Origin: Rhodoligotrophos sp. CJ14
GTDB taxonomy: Bacteria; Pseudomonadota; Alphaproteobacteria; Rhizobiales; Im1
Assembly: GCF_038811545.1 (NCBI RefSeq)
Contig: NZ_CP133319.1
Coordinates: 2,757,516 to 2,821,515 of the forward strand
Direction of reading: 5' to 3'
DNA length: 64,000 bases
Below are positions 25,889 to 34,842 of this stretch, in pieces. The notes below the pieces were generated by a model, which saw only the letters and a program-made list of their open reading frames with translations, did no database searches and was not told where the DNA came from. Positions within the stretch are counted from its first letter, which is position 1, and every line of letters starts with the position of its first letter. The translations under genes were made by a program, and so were the position numbers.

Positions 25889-26202
25889 GATGCAATCGCA
25901 ATGGGGAACAACCAGGAGGGGCGCGGGCGCGCCGCGCAACGCCGCATCGATAGGCAATGTGTATGACGAACCATTTACAGCGAGGTGCGATGGCTTCAGC
26001 CCGCTGCAGGTTCGCCCCATCATGGGATGAAGACCCGCGCGCTCCTGAGTGTCTCCTCGTGCCGGCCGATCTCAGCAGCGTCTCGACCCGCCAATGGCCG
26101 GCCGCTCATCTATTGCTATTGACAGCGATCGGAGCTGCCCCAAAGCTCTCGCGTGAGTGAGACGAGCCAGCCACGTCCCGAGGTCATCCAGATCGCAGCG
26201 GC
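25889..26202. other. Divergent intergenic region, exporter and pxpB
   Basis: About 310 bases between the exporter start and pxpB. No recognisable RNA, repeat or gene is visible. It must contain the promoters of both divergent operons. No operator could be assigned. Confidence 0.45.
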
Positions 26203-26940
26203 ATGAACACATCAGCGCAAACGAGCATCCGCTTTCTGGATTCTGGCGAAGCGGCCCTCACGGTCGAGCTTGGCAGCATCATCAGCGAAGATATCAACCG
26301 CCAGGTGATCGCGCTGGGTGAAGCGCTCGCGATGCGCGATCTTAAGGGTGTTGAAGAGATCATCCCCACCTATCGCTCCCTCCTTGTGCTCTATGATCCC
26401 TTGCATCTTTCGCGCGATGCGTTGTGCTTGGCCGTCAACGAGATCTGGCCGCACATCAACGTTCTGCGCGAGACAGGACGGCGCTGGGCCATTCCCGTCT
26501 GCTATGGCGGCGAGCACGGGATCGATCTCGAGGAAGTGGCACAACGCCATGGGATGAGCCCCGAGGAACTGATCGCCCGTCATTCCGGTGCAACCTACCG
26601 TGTCTATATGATCGGCTTCACTCCCGGCTTTGCCTATCTGGGCGGCCTACCCCAGGAGATTCACACCAGCCGCCGGAATGAGCCGCGAGCCCGGGTTCCG
26701 CCCCGCAGCATCCTGATCGGCGGCAAGCAGGCGGGGATCTGTCCGCCGATGGAGATCCCGAGCGGCTGGCACCTCCTGGGACAGACACCGGTGCGATCCT
26801 ATGATCCGCGGCGGAGCGATCGGCCGTTCCTGTTCGAGCCCGGTGACATTGTGCGCTTTAAACCGATCACTCCGGAGGAATACCGGGAGATGTGCGCTGC
26901 TGCCGAGGCGGGCGAGGAGGTTGCAAAGCCCGAGCCATGA
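26203..26940 (+). CDS. pxpB: 5-oxoprolinase subunit PxpB (KipI family)
   Basis: 245 residues of the carboxyltransferase subdomain A/KipI fold: ALTVELGSIISEDINRQV near the N-terminus, GGEHGIDLEEVAQRHGM in the middle and YMIGFTPGFAYLGGLP as the family signature, with GGKQAGICPPMEIPSGWHLLGQTP later. Together with PxpC and PxpA it forms the prokaryotic ATP-dependent 5-oxoprolinase that opens pyroglutamate to glutamate. It is the first gene of pxpBCA and overlaps pxpC by four bases. Cytoplasmic. Confidence 0.93.
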   Translation: MNTSAQTSIRFLDSGEAALTVELGSIISEDINRQVIALGEALAMRDLKGVEEIIPTYRSLLVLYDPLHLSRDALCLAVNEIWPHINVLRETGRRWAIPVCYGGEHGIDLEEVAQRHGMSPEELIARHSGATYRVYMIGFTPGFAYLGGLPQEIHTSRRNEPRARVPPRSILIGGKQAGICPPMEIPSGWHLLGQTPVRSYDPRRSDRPFLFEPGDIVRFKPITPEEYREMCAAAEAGEEVAKPEP

Positions 26941-27980
26941 AAGATCACCTTCTGATCAGGGACGGCGGCCTGTTCTCGACGCTGCAAGACAAAGGCAGGC
27001 GCGGCTATCAGCGCTATGGCATCTCCGCATCGGGCGCGATGGACCTCGTCTCCATGGCAATCGCCAACGCGCTCGTCGGCAATCCCCCCGATACCGCGGT
27101 CATCGAGATGACCTTCGTGGGGCTTTCGGCGGAGGTGCAGGCCGATGCCTGCCGTCTCAGCATTGGGGGCGGCGACGTGGCGGTCAGGATCAATGGCCAA
27201 ATGGCCGAAACCTTCATGGCCCTTGATCTTGCGCGCGGCGATGTCATTGAGATCGGGCCGATACGAGAGGGTATGCGCAGCTATCTGGCTGTCCATGGCG
27301 GCTTTGACATCACCCCCACTCTTGGCAGTCTCTCCACCCATTCCCGGTCTGGCATTGGCGGTCTCGATGGCCGGGCCCTGAAAGCCGGCGATCAGCTCCC
27401 TTTGCATACAATCAGGCGGCCCGATGCGCCGCGGCTCAACCTTCCCCAACGGTACCGGCCCGAATGGAACGGGCCCATTCGGGTGGTCCTCGGGCCTCAG
27501 GCCGATCTGTTCACCGCGCAAGGCATAGACACCTTCCTCAACAGCCCCTATCGCATTTCGGCCAAAGCTGATCGCATGGGATGCCATCTCGAGGGGCCGG
27601 TCATCGAGCATGTCGGCGACTTCAACATCATCTCGGACGGCATCACCAATGGCAGCATCCAGGTGCCCGGACATGGCCGCCCCATCATCCTGCTCGCTGA
27701 CCGCCAGACGACCGGCGGCTATCCCAAGATCGCAACCATCATCAAGGCGGATCTGCCGCGCATCGCCCAGCGCCGGCCGGGAGATGAGGTCCGCTTTGCC
27801 AGAGTGACGATCATGGAAGCGGTCGAGCTTGCCCGCCGCGAGCAGGCCTGGCTCGGATCACTGCACAGAATACTTGAACCGGCCCTCGATGAGGCGCAAG
27901 CCTTGACATCCGAGCGGCTGCTTCAGGCCAATCTCATCAGCGGCGTGCACGCGGCGCTTTCAACGACCAATCTGGAGTGA
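26937..27980 (+). CDS. pxpC: 5-oxoprolinase subunit PxpC (biotin-dependent carboxyltransferase-like)
   Basis: 347 residues from the ATG at 26937, which overlaps the pxpB stop as ATGA; the in-frame start at 26892 is inside pxpB. Signature segments of the AHS2/KipA fold are present: GLFSTLQDKGRRGYQRYGISASGAMD, SIGGGDVAVRING, YLAVHGGFDITP, PGHGRPIILLADRQTTGGYPKIA. PxpC works with PxpB on activated 5-oxoproline. Translation is coupled to both neighbours. Confidence 0.93.
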   Translation: MKDHLLIRDGGLFSTLQDKGRRGYQRYGISASGAMDLVSMAIANALVGNPPDTAVIEMTFVGLSAEVQADACRLSIGGGDVAVRINGQMAETFMALDLARGDVIEIGPIREGMRSYLAVHGGFDITPTLGSLSTHSRSGIGGLDGRALKAGDQLPLHTIRRPDAPRLNLPQRYRPEWNGPIRVVLGPQADLFTAQGIDTFLNSPYRISAKADRMGCHLEGPVIEHVGDFNIISDGITNGSIQVPGHGRPIILLADRQTTGGYPKIATIIKADLPRIAQRRPGDEVRFARVTIMEAVELARREQAWLGSLHRILEPALDEAQALTSERLLQANLISGVHAALSTTNLE

Positions 27981-27985
27981 CGGTC

Positions 27986-28756
27986 ATGGCCACGATCGAT
28001 CTGAACTGCGACATGGGTGAGAGCTTCGGCGTCTATAAGCTGGGTGATGACGCGGCCATGCTCGACGTGGTGACCTCCGCCAATATCGCCTGCGGCTTCC
28101 ATGCGGGCGATCCACTGGTGATGGCCAGCACCTTGGCTAAGGCCAAGGAGAAGGGCGTGGGCGCAGGTGCCCATCCGAGCTTCCTTGATCTCTGGGGGTT
28201 TGGCCGGCGCCCGATTCACGGTGAGCGCCCTGCCGATGTGGAAAAGTCCGTCATCTACCAGATCGGCGCGCTGCAGGCCCTTGCCCACAGTCTGGGGCTG
28301 CGGCTCACCCATGTGAAGGCGCATGGGTCGCTTGGCAACATGTCCAATGATGATCTCGATCTTGCCCGCGCCATAGGCCGCGCGATCAAGGCGGTGGATC
28401 CGAATTACATCTTCGTCGTCATGCCCGGGCTTCCCACGGAAAAAGCTGGCGAAGAGCTGGGGCTCAGAATGGCACGCGAGGTCTTCGCCGACCGGGCCTA
28501 TGCAGATAGCGGCAACCTTCTGTCCCGCAAGATCGAGGGCTCGGTCATTCACGACCCGGAGCTTGCTGCCGAGCGGGTGTTGCGGATGGTCGAGAGCGGG
28601 GAGGTCATCACAGCCAGCGGCAAGCGCCTGCCCTTGCGGGTTGACACCGTCTGCGTCCACGGTGACACGCCAGGCGCTGTCGCCATGGCGCGGGCCGTAA
28701 AGCAGAGGCTCGAAGCCGCCGGCGTGGCGATCAAGCCCATGGGCGAGTGGCTTTGA
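27986..28756 (+). CDS. pxpA: 5-oxoprolinase subunit PxpA (LamB/YcsF family)
   Basis: 256 residues from the ATG at 27986, eight bases after GGAG; a GTG at 27977 overlapping pxpC is possible. IDLNCDMGESFG, NIACGFHAGDP, GAGAHPSFLD and LTHVKAHGSLGN are diagnostic of the YcsF/PxpA family, which performs the hydrolytic step of 5-oxoprolinase. Third gene of pxpBCA. Complete, with the family's usual length of about 250 residues. Confidence 0.93.
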   Translation: MATIDLNCDMGESFGVYKLGDDAAMLDVVTSANIACGFHAGDPLVMASTLAKAKEKGVGAGAHPSFLDLWGFGRRPIHGERPADVEKSVIYQIGALQALAHSLGLRLTHVKAHGSLGNMSNDDLDLARAIGRAIKAVDPNYIFVVMPGLPTEKAGEELGLRMAREVFADRAYADSGNLLSRKIEGSVIHDPELAAERVLRMVESGEVITASGKRLPLRVDTVCVHGDTPGAVAMARAVKQRLEAAGVAIKPMGEWL

Positions 28757-28797
28757 GCTGAATTCCCCGCCTTGAGAATGCTTCGGCCATTGGCTGA

Positions 28798-29397
28798 TTA
28801 GCCGAAAACCTTCAGCGCCGCTTTGGCGACCAGCTCGCCCTGATGGCGTGCGCCTGCGAGATCGAGCGCGCTCGGCGTGCGAGAGCCGTCACCACCGGCG
28901 ATCGTGCTCGCGCCATAGGGTGCGCCGCCGACGATTTCCTCAACGCTCATCTGCCCGGTATGGCTATAGGGCAGCCCAACAATCATCATGCCGAAATGGA
29001 GAAGATTGGTGATAATCGAGAACAAGGTCATCTCCTGGCCGCCATGCTGGGTAGCCGTCGAGGTGAAGGCCGCGCCGATCTTGCCATTGAGGGCGCCGCG
29101 GGCCCAAAGACCACCCGCCTGATCGAGAAAGGCCGCCATCTGCGAGGACATCCGGCCGAACCGTGTGCCGGTGCCGACGATGATCGCATCATAATGCTCG
29201 AGATCGGCGACGGTAGCGACCGGTGCCGCCTGGTTGAGCTTGAAATGGGAGCGCTCAGCGATCTCGAGCGGCACGGTTTCGGGAACACGCTTGATGTCGA
29301 CTGTTGCGCCTGCGTTGCGAGCACCTTCCGCAACGGCATGTGCCATCGTTTCGATATGACCGTAGGACGAATAATAGAGCACGAGAACCTTTGCCAT
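28798..29397 (-). CDS. wrbA: NAD(P)H:quinone oxidoreductase WrbA
   Basis: 199 residues from the ATG at 29397; the frame extends to 29451 without family-like sequence. The flavodoxin-type FMN phosphate loop [11 protein letters not shown], the segment [19 protein letters not shown] and the conserved [12 protein letters not shown] and GLPYSHTGQ identify WrbA. It reduces quinones to hydroquinones by two electrons with NAD(P)H and limits redox cycling. It is divergent from a LysR gene at 29579 and convergent with pxpA. The link to the hydroquinone module at 1930 is only by theme. Confidence 0.94.
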   Translation of the reverse strand: MAKVLVLYYSSYGHIETMAHAVAEGARNAGATVDIKRVPETVPLEIAERSHFKLNQAAPVATVADLEHYDAIIVGTGTRFGRMSSQMAAFLDQAGGLWARGALNGKIGAAFTSTATQHGGQEMTLFSIITNLLHFGMMIVGLPYSHTGQMSVEEIVGGAPYGASTIAGGDGSRTPSALDLAGARHQGELVAKAALKVFG

Positions 29398-29578
29398 ATT
29401 CCGCTTCCCTCGATGCTGCTGCCTGGCGCAGCGTTGGTTGGCGGGAAACATGGCCCATGGCCCCTGGCATAAAAAGCCGAATAATATAGAAGGTTCTGTT
29501 CGATAAATTCGTCATGCTAGCCATTTTGTTGCAGCAGGCGAGCGCCGGCACAGCCGGCAAAGGTTCTGGTGAAAAACG

Positions 29579-30499
29579 ATGGTATCCGATCCGGGCAGGC
29601 CGACCCTGGACCAGCTTCAGGTCTTCCTTGCGGTCATTGAAGCGGGCAGCTTTGCCGGTGCCGGCCGTGCTCTCAACCGGGCGACCTCGGTCGTCAGCTA
29701 TGCGATATCCAATCTCGAGGCACAGCTCGGGCTGACACTGTTCGATCGCGAGAGCACCCGTAAGCCCCAGCTCACTGAGGCCGGCCGTATGGTGCTGGCG
29801 GAATCGCGCATCATTCTCGCCGGCGTCGACACGTTGCGGGCCAAAGCCAAAGGCATGTTGCAGGGGCTCGAATCCGAGCTTCACCTCGTGGTCGACGTGC
29901 TCTTACCGGAAGAGCGCGTGGTTGATGCTCTCACGAGCTTTCGCGAGCAGTTTCCAACCGTTTTGCTGCATGTCCATGTGGAGACGCTAGGGGCAGTCAC
30001 CAAGCTGGTCCTCGACCGCGTGGCAAGCCTGGGTGTCAGTGGCCCGCTCGATGCGCCGATTTCCGGCATCGAGCGGATCAGGATCGGCAGCGTGAAAATG
30101 GTCCCGGTGGCTGCACCGAGCCACCCGCTCGCGCTTGCCGGGACCAATCCGCCCGGTGCCGGGCGCGACCACATTCAGTTGGTGTTGACGGATCGGTCGT
30201 CTCTGACCAAGGGGCGCGACTTCGCGGTGATCAGTAGCCGCACCTGGCGGCTGGCGGATCTCGGCTCCAAACATATGCTGCTCAAAGCCGGTATCGGCTG
30301 GGGCAACATGCCCCTGCCGATGATCGCCGACGACCTCGCGCAAGGCCGGCTGATTGCGCTCGATATGCCCGATGCCCGCGGGGCCGACTATTTCCTCGAT
30401 GTGATCTATCGGACCGATACGCCACCGGGTCCAGCCGCATCTTGGCTCACCGCCCGGTTTCAGTCGCAAGCCGGCATCGCGCTCACAGCCTCGAGCTAA
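29579..30499 (+). CDS. LysR family transcriptional regulator, divergent from wrbA
   Basis: 306 residues. The helix-turn-helix region reads LDQLQVFLAVIEAGSFAGAGRAL and SVVSYAISNLEAQLG, with VVSYAIS where most LysR members have a Ser/Thr-Thr/Pro-Ser sequence. The effector domain follows. The 182-base gap to wrbA holds A/T-rich segments around 29470-29510 suitable for promoters. Divergence implies control of wrbA, probably in response to a quinone or redox signal, which is inference. The 3' end overlaps the convergent methyltransferase gene by four bases. Confidence 0.9.
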   Translation: MVSDPGRPTLDQLQVFLAVIEAGSFAGAGRALNRATSVVSYAISNLEAQLGLTLFDRESTRKPQLTEAGRMVLAESRIILAGVDTLRAKAKGMLQGLESELHLVVDVLLPEERVVDALTSFREQFPTVLLHVHVETLGAVTKLVLDRVASLGVSGPLDAPISGIERIRIGSVKMVPVAAPSHPLALAGTNPPGAGRDHIQLVLTDRSSLTKGRDFAVISSRTWRLADLGSKHMLLKAGIGWGNMPLPMIADDLAQGRLIALDMPDARGADYFLDVIYRTDTPPGPAASWLTARFQSQAGIALTASS

Positions 30500-31470
30500 G
30501 CCGCAACGCCATGGCGCATCGGGTCACCAGGTTCTGAGAAGCACGCCTCGCAGATCTGCTCGATATGGCGGTGATCGGTGCCACAACAACCGCCGAGCAC
30601 GTTCAGGTGAGGCAGGCGCCGGCGCAGTTCGCGATAGTGCGAGGCAAGCTCAGCTGGATCGCCATCGTCGAGTTCCGTTGCCTCATTGAGCTCTGCATGG
30701 CTGCATTTTGATGCATTCGCCCGGATGCCGCGCACCCGCTCAAGCCAGGCCCCTTCCGTAAGTATATGGTCGAAATGGCAGGGATGCGCGCAATTGATCA
30801 TGTAGTAGCTGGGCGCGCCATTGGTGACGAGATCAATGGTTTCGATTGCATCCTGCAGGGTATCACCCGTGGGCAGACGACCGTCGGTTTCGACGGTGAA
30901 TGACAGGACGACCGGTAGTCCCGCGGCTTGGGCGGCACGGGTAACCCCGATCGCCTCGTGGATATTGGTCATGGTGATGGCGGTCACGAGATCAACGCCC
31001 ATTTCAGCGAAAATGCCGATCTGGCGCGCGTGATAGGCTTCCGCCACCGCTGGCCGCATGATCCGGCCGGGCTCGTAGCCATCCCCGCGCGGGCCGACAC
31101 AGCCGCTCACCACCATCGGCGAGCTTAGGATTTCGAGTTCGGCCTTGAGCCCATGCAGGAGGGCTATGGCCTTGCGATTGGCCTCATCGAGCGCCTCCGG
31201 GCGATAGCCGAGCTTCTCCCCCCAATCCGCGCTGGCCCGCCATGTCGCGCTTTCCAGAATGAAACCCACGCCCTTGTCCCGCGCAATGCTTGCATGGCGG
31301 CGATAATAGCTGCGGAGCGCCTCGGTGCCCTTCTCGTCCCTCAGCAAATGAAATGCAGCAAACTGGGGAAGCTCCAGGCCCTCCAAAAAGATCAAGGTGG
31401 TTTCAATACCACCATCTGTCAGGAAAAGCCCTCCATTCAGCTGCGGCAGCTGATGTTTAGCGTTCATCAT
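30496..31470 (-). CDS. Homocysteine S-methyltransferase family protein
   Basis: 324 residues. The start at 31470 is supported by GAGGAAAT six bases upstream. The N-terminal LTDGGIETTLIFLEG, the substrate region GCVGPRGDGY, the first zinc ligand segment MINCAHPCHF and the paired cysteines of GGCCGTDHRHIEQI match the Pfam S-methyl_trans (BHMT/MmuM-like) family. It transfers a methyl group to homocysteine from a betaine- or S-methylmethionine-like donor. The donor cannot be told from the sequence. The gene is divergent from an AraC regulator whose start is 191 bases away. Confidence 0.9.
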   Translation of the reverse strand: MMNAKHQLPQLNGGLFLTDGGIETTLIFLEGLELPQFAAFHLLRDEKGTEALRSYYRRHASIARDKGVGFILESATWRASADWGEKLGYRPEALDEANRKAIALLHGLKAELEILSSPMVVSGCVGPRGDGYEPGRIMRPAVAEAYHARQIGIFAEMGVDLVTAITMTNIHEAIGVTRAAQAAGLPVVLSFTVETDGRLPTGDTLQDAIETIDLVTNGAPSYYMINCAHPCHFDHILTEGAWLERVRGIRANASKCSHAELNEATELDDGDPAELASHYRELRRRLPHLNVLGGCCGTDHRHIEQICEACFSEPGDPMRHGVAA

Positions 31471-31661
31471 CGCATTTCCTCTGGTGATTACAGCCTGGCT
31501 ACTGCAACTGCAGCCGGCGGCAAGTCGGAAACAGCCATATGTTGTCGCGAACGACTATGCCCTTTACTGTTCCGCGCGCTTTATGCTCCATTATGAGCTC
31601 GGAAAGAATGATCGGAACGCCGGTTCTTTTGACCGGTCCGCCGGATTTCCAGGTAAGGCAT

Positions 31662-32636
31662 ATGGATGCGCTGCAGGACATCCTCAGAACGATGCAGCTT
31701 TCCGGCGCGATCTTCCTCGAGGCAGACTTCACGGCACCCTGGTGCGTGACCTCGAAGCTCACGCCCGAAGACTGCAAGCCGTTCATGCCGGAGCCCAATC
31801 AGCTCATCGCCTATCACTATGTCACGGCCGGCAGGCTGGTCGTCGAGACCGAGGGCATGCCAGCCGTGACGGTCGCAGCCGGTGAGGTCATCTTGCTGCC
31901 GCGCAATGATGAGCATGTGATCGGCAGCGGGGAGAACCTTAAGCCCATAAGCGCTGATGGCCTCATCCAGCCTGCAAATGACGGCGGCTTGGCACGCATC
32001 GTCCATGGCGGAGGCGGCGAGCGGACTCAGATCCTCTGCGGCTTCCTCGGCACCAATGCGCCGAAGACGCCAGTCTGCGATCTCTTGCCGAAAATGCTCA
32101 CCATCAGCTTCGAGCAGCAGGTCGGGCGCTGGATCGAAAGTTCAGTGCGGCTCGCCGCCGGGCGGATGTGCCAGGCAGGGCCGCAATCCCCGGCCCTTCT
32201 GGGCAGGCTTGCGGAGCTCCTCTTCATTGAAGCGGTGAGCCGCTATGTGGCGGCTCTCCCGCAAGAGACCAGCGGCTGGCTGGCAGGCTTGCGCGACCCC
32301 ATCATCGGCCGCGCCTTGGCATTGCTCCATGGCCCCATGACCCATCGCTGGACAACGGAGGAACTTGCCCGGGAGGTGGGACTGTCCCGCTCTGCCTTTG
32401 CCGAGCGGTTCACCAGCCTGATCGGTGAGCCTCCTATGCGCTATCTCGCCCATTGGCGCCTGCAGGCGGCGGCCCAGCGTCTGACCAATTCTCACGAGCC
32501 GATCGCCCGCATTGCCTTTGAGGCCGGCTATGACTCGGAAGCCGCTTTTAACCGGGCCTTCAAGCGGATGTTCAGCCTGCCGCCCAGCGGTTTTCGCCAG
32601 CAGCATGGCGCAGCGCGCCCGCCGCTGGATCTCTGA
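31662..32636 (+). CDS. AraC family regulator with N-terminal cupin domain
   Basis: 324 residues from the ATG at 31662 with AAGG just upstream; the frame extends back to 31539 in unrelated sequence. Residues about 1-190 form an AraC-binding-like cupin (cupin_6: FMPEPNQLIAYHYVTAGRL, VAAGEVILLPRNDEH). Residues about 220-320 hold two helix-turn-helix motifs (WTTEELAREVGLSRSAFAERF; PIARIAFEAGYDSEAAFNRAFKR). It faces away from the homocysteine methyltransferase gene and toward the convergent GH3 gene. The target is unknown; the divergent methyltransferase is the simplest candidate. Confidence 0.9.
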   Translation: MDALQDILRTMQLSGAIFLEADFTAPWCVTSKLTPEDCKPFMPEPNQLIAYHYVTAGRLVVETEGMPAVTVAAGEVILLPRNDEHVIGSGENLKPISADGLIQPANDGGLARIVHGGGGERTQILCGFLGTNAPKTPVCDLLPKMLTISFEQQVGRWIESSVRLAAGRMCQAGPQSPALLGRLAELLFIEAVSRYVAALPQETSGWLAGLRDPIIGRALALLHGPMTHRWTTEELAREVGLSRSAFAERFTSLIGEPPMRYLAHWRLQAAAQRLTNSHEPIARIAFEAGYDSEAAFNRAFKRMFSLPPSGFRQQHGAARPPLDL

Positions 32637-32642
32637 GTCGCC

Positions 32643-34781
32643 TCAAGCGCCGCACAGGGTCACTGTCGCCCGCAGAAGCTGTGTCTCATCCGCACTGGTG
32701 CCCACCAGCACTTCGAACGTGCCTGGCTCCACCACTGGGTTCATGTCGAGACCGGGAAAAGCAAGTTCCGCGACAGGCAAGGAAAAGCGTACCGCCTCGG
32801 AGGATTGAGGCCTGAGGCGGGCTTTGCCGAAGCGCTTCAGCTCCATGACCGGCCGGGCAACGCTTGCCACGGGATCGCGCATGAACAGGAAGACGGTCTC
32901 CTCGCCCGCAACACCGCCCTCGTTCACCACATCGACTTCAACGGTGATAACGCCGGTGGTCGCGACCTCCGTCGGGCTGACCTTGAGATTGCACAGCCTG
33001 AAACGCCCATAGGAGAGCCCATGGCCGAAGGGAAACAGAGGCGTCACCGGCACGTCGAGATATTTGCTGGTATAGTGGTCTTTCGGATTGGCCGGGCGAC
33101 CCGAGGGGCGCTCTGCATAGAAGATCGGCACCTGTCCCACCTCTCGCGGCCAGGTCACGGACAATCGCCCGCTCGGATTGTGCTGACCAGTCAGCACGTC
33201 GGCGATGGCATGACCCGCCTCCGTGCCAAGCCACCAGGTGGCAAGCACGGCATCCGCTCGCTCGACCAGAGAGGAAATCGTCAACGGCCGGCCGGACGAG
33301 ACAAGAGCGATGACCGGCTTGCCCAGATTGAGCACCGCGTCGACCAGTTCGTTCTGGCGGCCAGGAAGGCATGGATCTGCCCGGCTCGTCGCTTCGCCGC
33401 TCATATTGGCTGCCTCGCCCACCGCCAGCACCACCATATCAGCCGATCGCGCGGCCTCCAGCGCTTGCGGAATGCCGCTGACATCCTCGCCGGTGATGCT
33501 GACCCCGGGCGCATGCAGGATTTGAACACCCGGCAGGCCCGCAATCATACCTTCCAGAATGGTGACCGGGTCCTGCTCATAGCCCGCGCCAAACCAGGGA
33601 CCACGCATGTCCCCTCGGGCATCGGCCAATGGCCCAAGCAGCGCGAGCCGCTGCACCTTGCCGGTGATGGGCAGGACACCCTTGTTGGTGAGAAGCACGA
33701 TCGCGCGCCGCGCCACCTCGCGGGCAAGCGCCCGTTGCGCAGGGCCCGTCCGGGCATTCGGCGCCACAGGGACGCCTCGGCAATAGGGGTCATCGAAGAG
33801 GCCGAGGCGCTCCTTCAGCCTGAGCACCCGGCGCACGCAGACATCGATGTCATCCATGGTGACAAGCCCGCGTTCGAGTGCCTCGGGCAGTCCGCGCGTA
33901 TAGGCATTGGCCATCATGTCGAGGTCGACGCCGGCCTTGAGTGCCAGGGCGGCGGCTTCGGCAAGATCACCGGCGACACCATGATTGATGAGCTCGGCAA
34001 TGGCGTTGTAATCGCTGACGATCACCCCTTCGAAGCCGAGCTCACCGCGCAGCCAGTCTCGCAGCAGGCGCACGTGAGCTGTCATGGGCACACCGGCAAT
34101 GTCGTTGAAGGCGGGCATGATCGCTCCGGCACCAGCCTTCACGGCCGCTTCAAAGGGCGGCAGATAGACCTCACGCAGGGTGCGCTCCGAAATATCGACA
34201 GAGGCATAGTCCCGGCCGGCCGTGACCGCACCATAGGCGCAGAAATGCTTCACGGTCGCCACCACGCTATCGGCGGCGGCCAGATCCGAACCCTGGAAGC
34301 CTCGGACTTTGGCAACCCCCATGCGGCTGGCCACATAAGGGTCCTCCCCCGGTCCCTCGGCCATCCGGCCCCATCGCGGATCACGCGCCACATCCAGCAT
34401 GGGCGCGAACACCATGCTCAGCCCATCCTCCGCTGCCTCGATCGCCGCCATGCGCGCCGTGCGCTCCCAAATCTCCTCATCGAAAATCCCCGCTTCCGCC
34501 GGCCCGATCGGGAAAATCGTCCGCTGGCCATGCACGGTATCGAAGCCGATGAGCAGTGGAATACCGAGGCGCGATTCCTCAACCGCCAGGCGTTGAGCCG
34601 CTCGGACGGGTTCGGCGCCCCAGAGGTTCAGCATGTTGCCGATGCGGCCGGCACGAATGCCTTCCGTCGCATCACCAGCGACAATTGGCCCCGTCACAGC
34701 ATAGTTGGCCGTAATCATATTGAGCTGGCCAATTTTCTCTTCCAGCGTCATGGCTGTAAGAAGATTTTCGATACGCCTCAC
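32643..34781 (-). CDS. Glycoside hydrolase family 3 beta-glucosidase, cytoplasmic
   Basis: 712 residues, full-length for a BglX-type GH3. The start is a GTG at 34781 with GGAG eight bases upstream. The (beta/alpha)8 domain starts directly at LLTAMTLEEKIGQLN, without a signal peptide. Substrate residues DVARDPRWGRMAEGPGEDP and KHFCAYG are present, and the nucleophile Asp257 lies in GVIVSDYNAI. The beta-sandwich domain (VGEAANMSGEATSRADPCLPG) and a C-terminal fibronectin-III-like domain follow. It releases glucose from beta-glucosides. Next to the GH144-type gene, beta-1,2-gluco-oligosaccharides (sophorose type) are a plausible substrate, but this is inference. It is divergent from the BacA-like ABC gene. 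Confidence 0.92.
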   Translation of the reverse strand: MRRIENLLTAMTLEEKIGQLNMITANYAVTGPIVAGDATEGIRAGRIGNMLNLWGAEPVRAAQRLAVEESRLGIPLLIGFDTVHGQRTIFPIGPAEAGIFDEEIWERTARMAAIEAAEDGLSMVFAPMLDVARDPRWGRMAEGPGEDPYVASRMGVAKVRGFQGSDLAAADSVVATVKHFCAYGAVTAGRDYASVDISERTLREVYLPPFEAAVKAGAGAIMPAFNDIAGVPMTAHVRLLRDWLRGELGFEGVIVSDYNAIAELINHGVAGDLAEAAALALKAGVDLDMMANAYTRGLPEALERGLVTMDDIDVCVRRVLRLKERLGLFDDPYCRGVPVAPNARTGPAQRALAREVARRAIVLLTNKGVLPITGKVQRLALLGPLADARGDMRGPWFGAGYEQDPVTILEGMIAGLPGVQILHAPGVSITGEDVSGIPQALEAARSADMVVLAVGEAANMSGEATSRADPCLPGRQNELVDAVLNLGKPVIALVSSGRPLTISSLVERADAVLATWWLGTEAGHAIADVLTGQHNPSGRLSVTWPREVGQVPIFYAERPSGRPANPKDHYTSKYLDVPVTPLFPFGHGLSYGRFRLCNLKVSPTEVATTGVITVEVDVVNEGGVAGEETVFLFMRDPVASVARPVMELKRFGKARLRPQSSEAVRFSLPVAELAFPGLDMNPVVEPGTFEVLVGTSADETQLLRATVTLCGA

Positions 34782-34842
34782 GGGGCATTCTCCATTCTCA
34801 AGGGCTCTGCCCCATTTACTACAACGCGGGAGTTAAATCCGC

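Noticed and set aside
28790-28806. TTCGGC/GCCGAA inverted repeat between pxpA and wrbA
   Set aside because: Only 6-bp arms with a 13-base loop and overlapping the wrbA stop; too weak to call a terminator.
29470-29515. Possible LysR box between wrbA and its divergent regulator
   Set aside because: GTTCGATAAATTCG looks suggestive but has no real dyad or T-N11-A arrangement on close reading.
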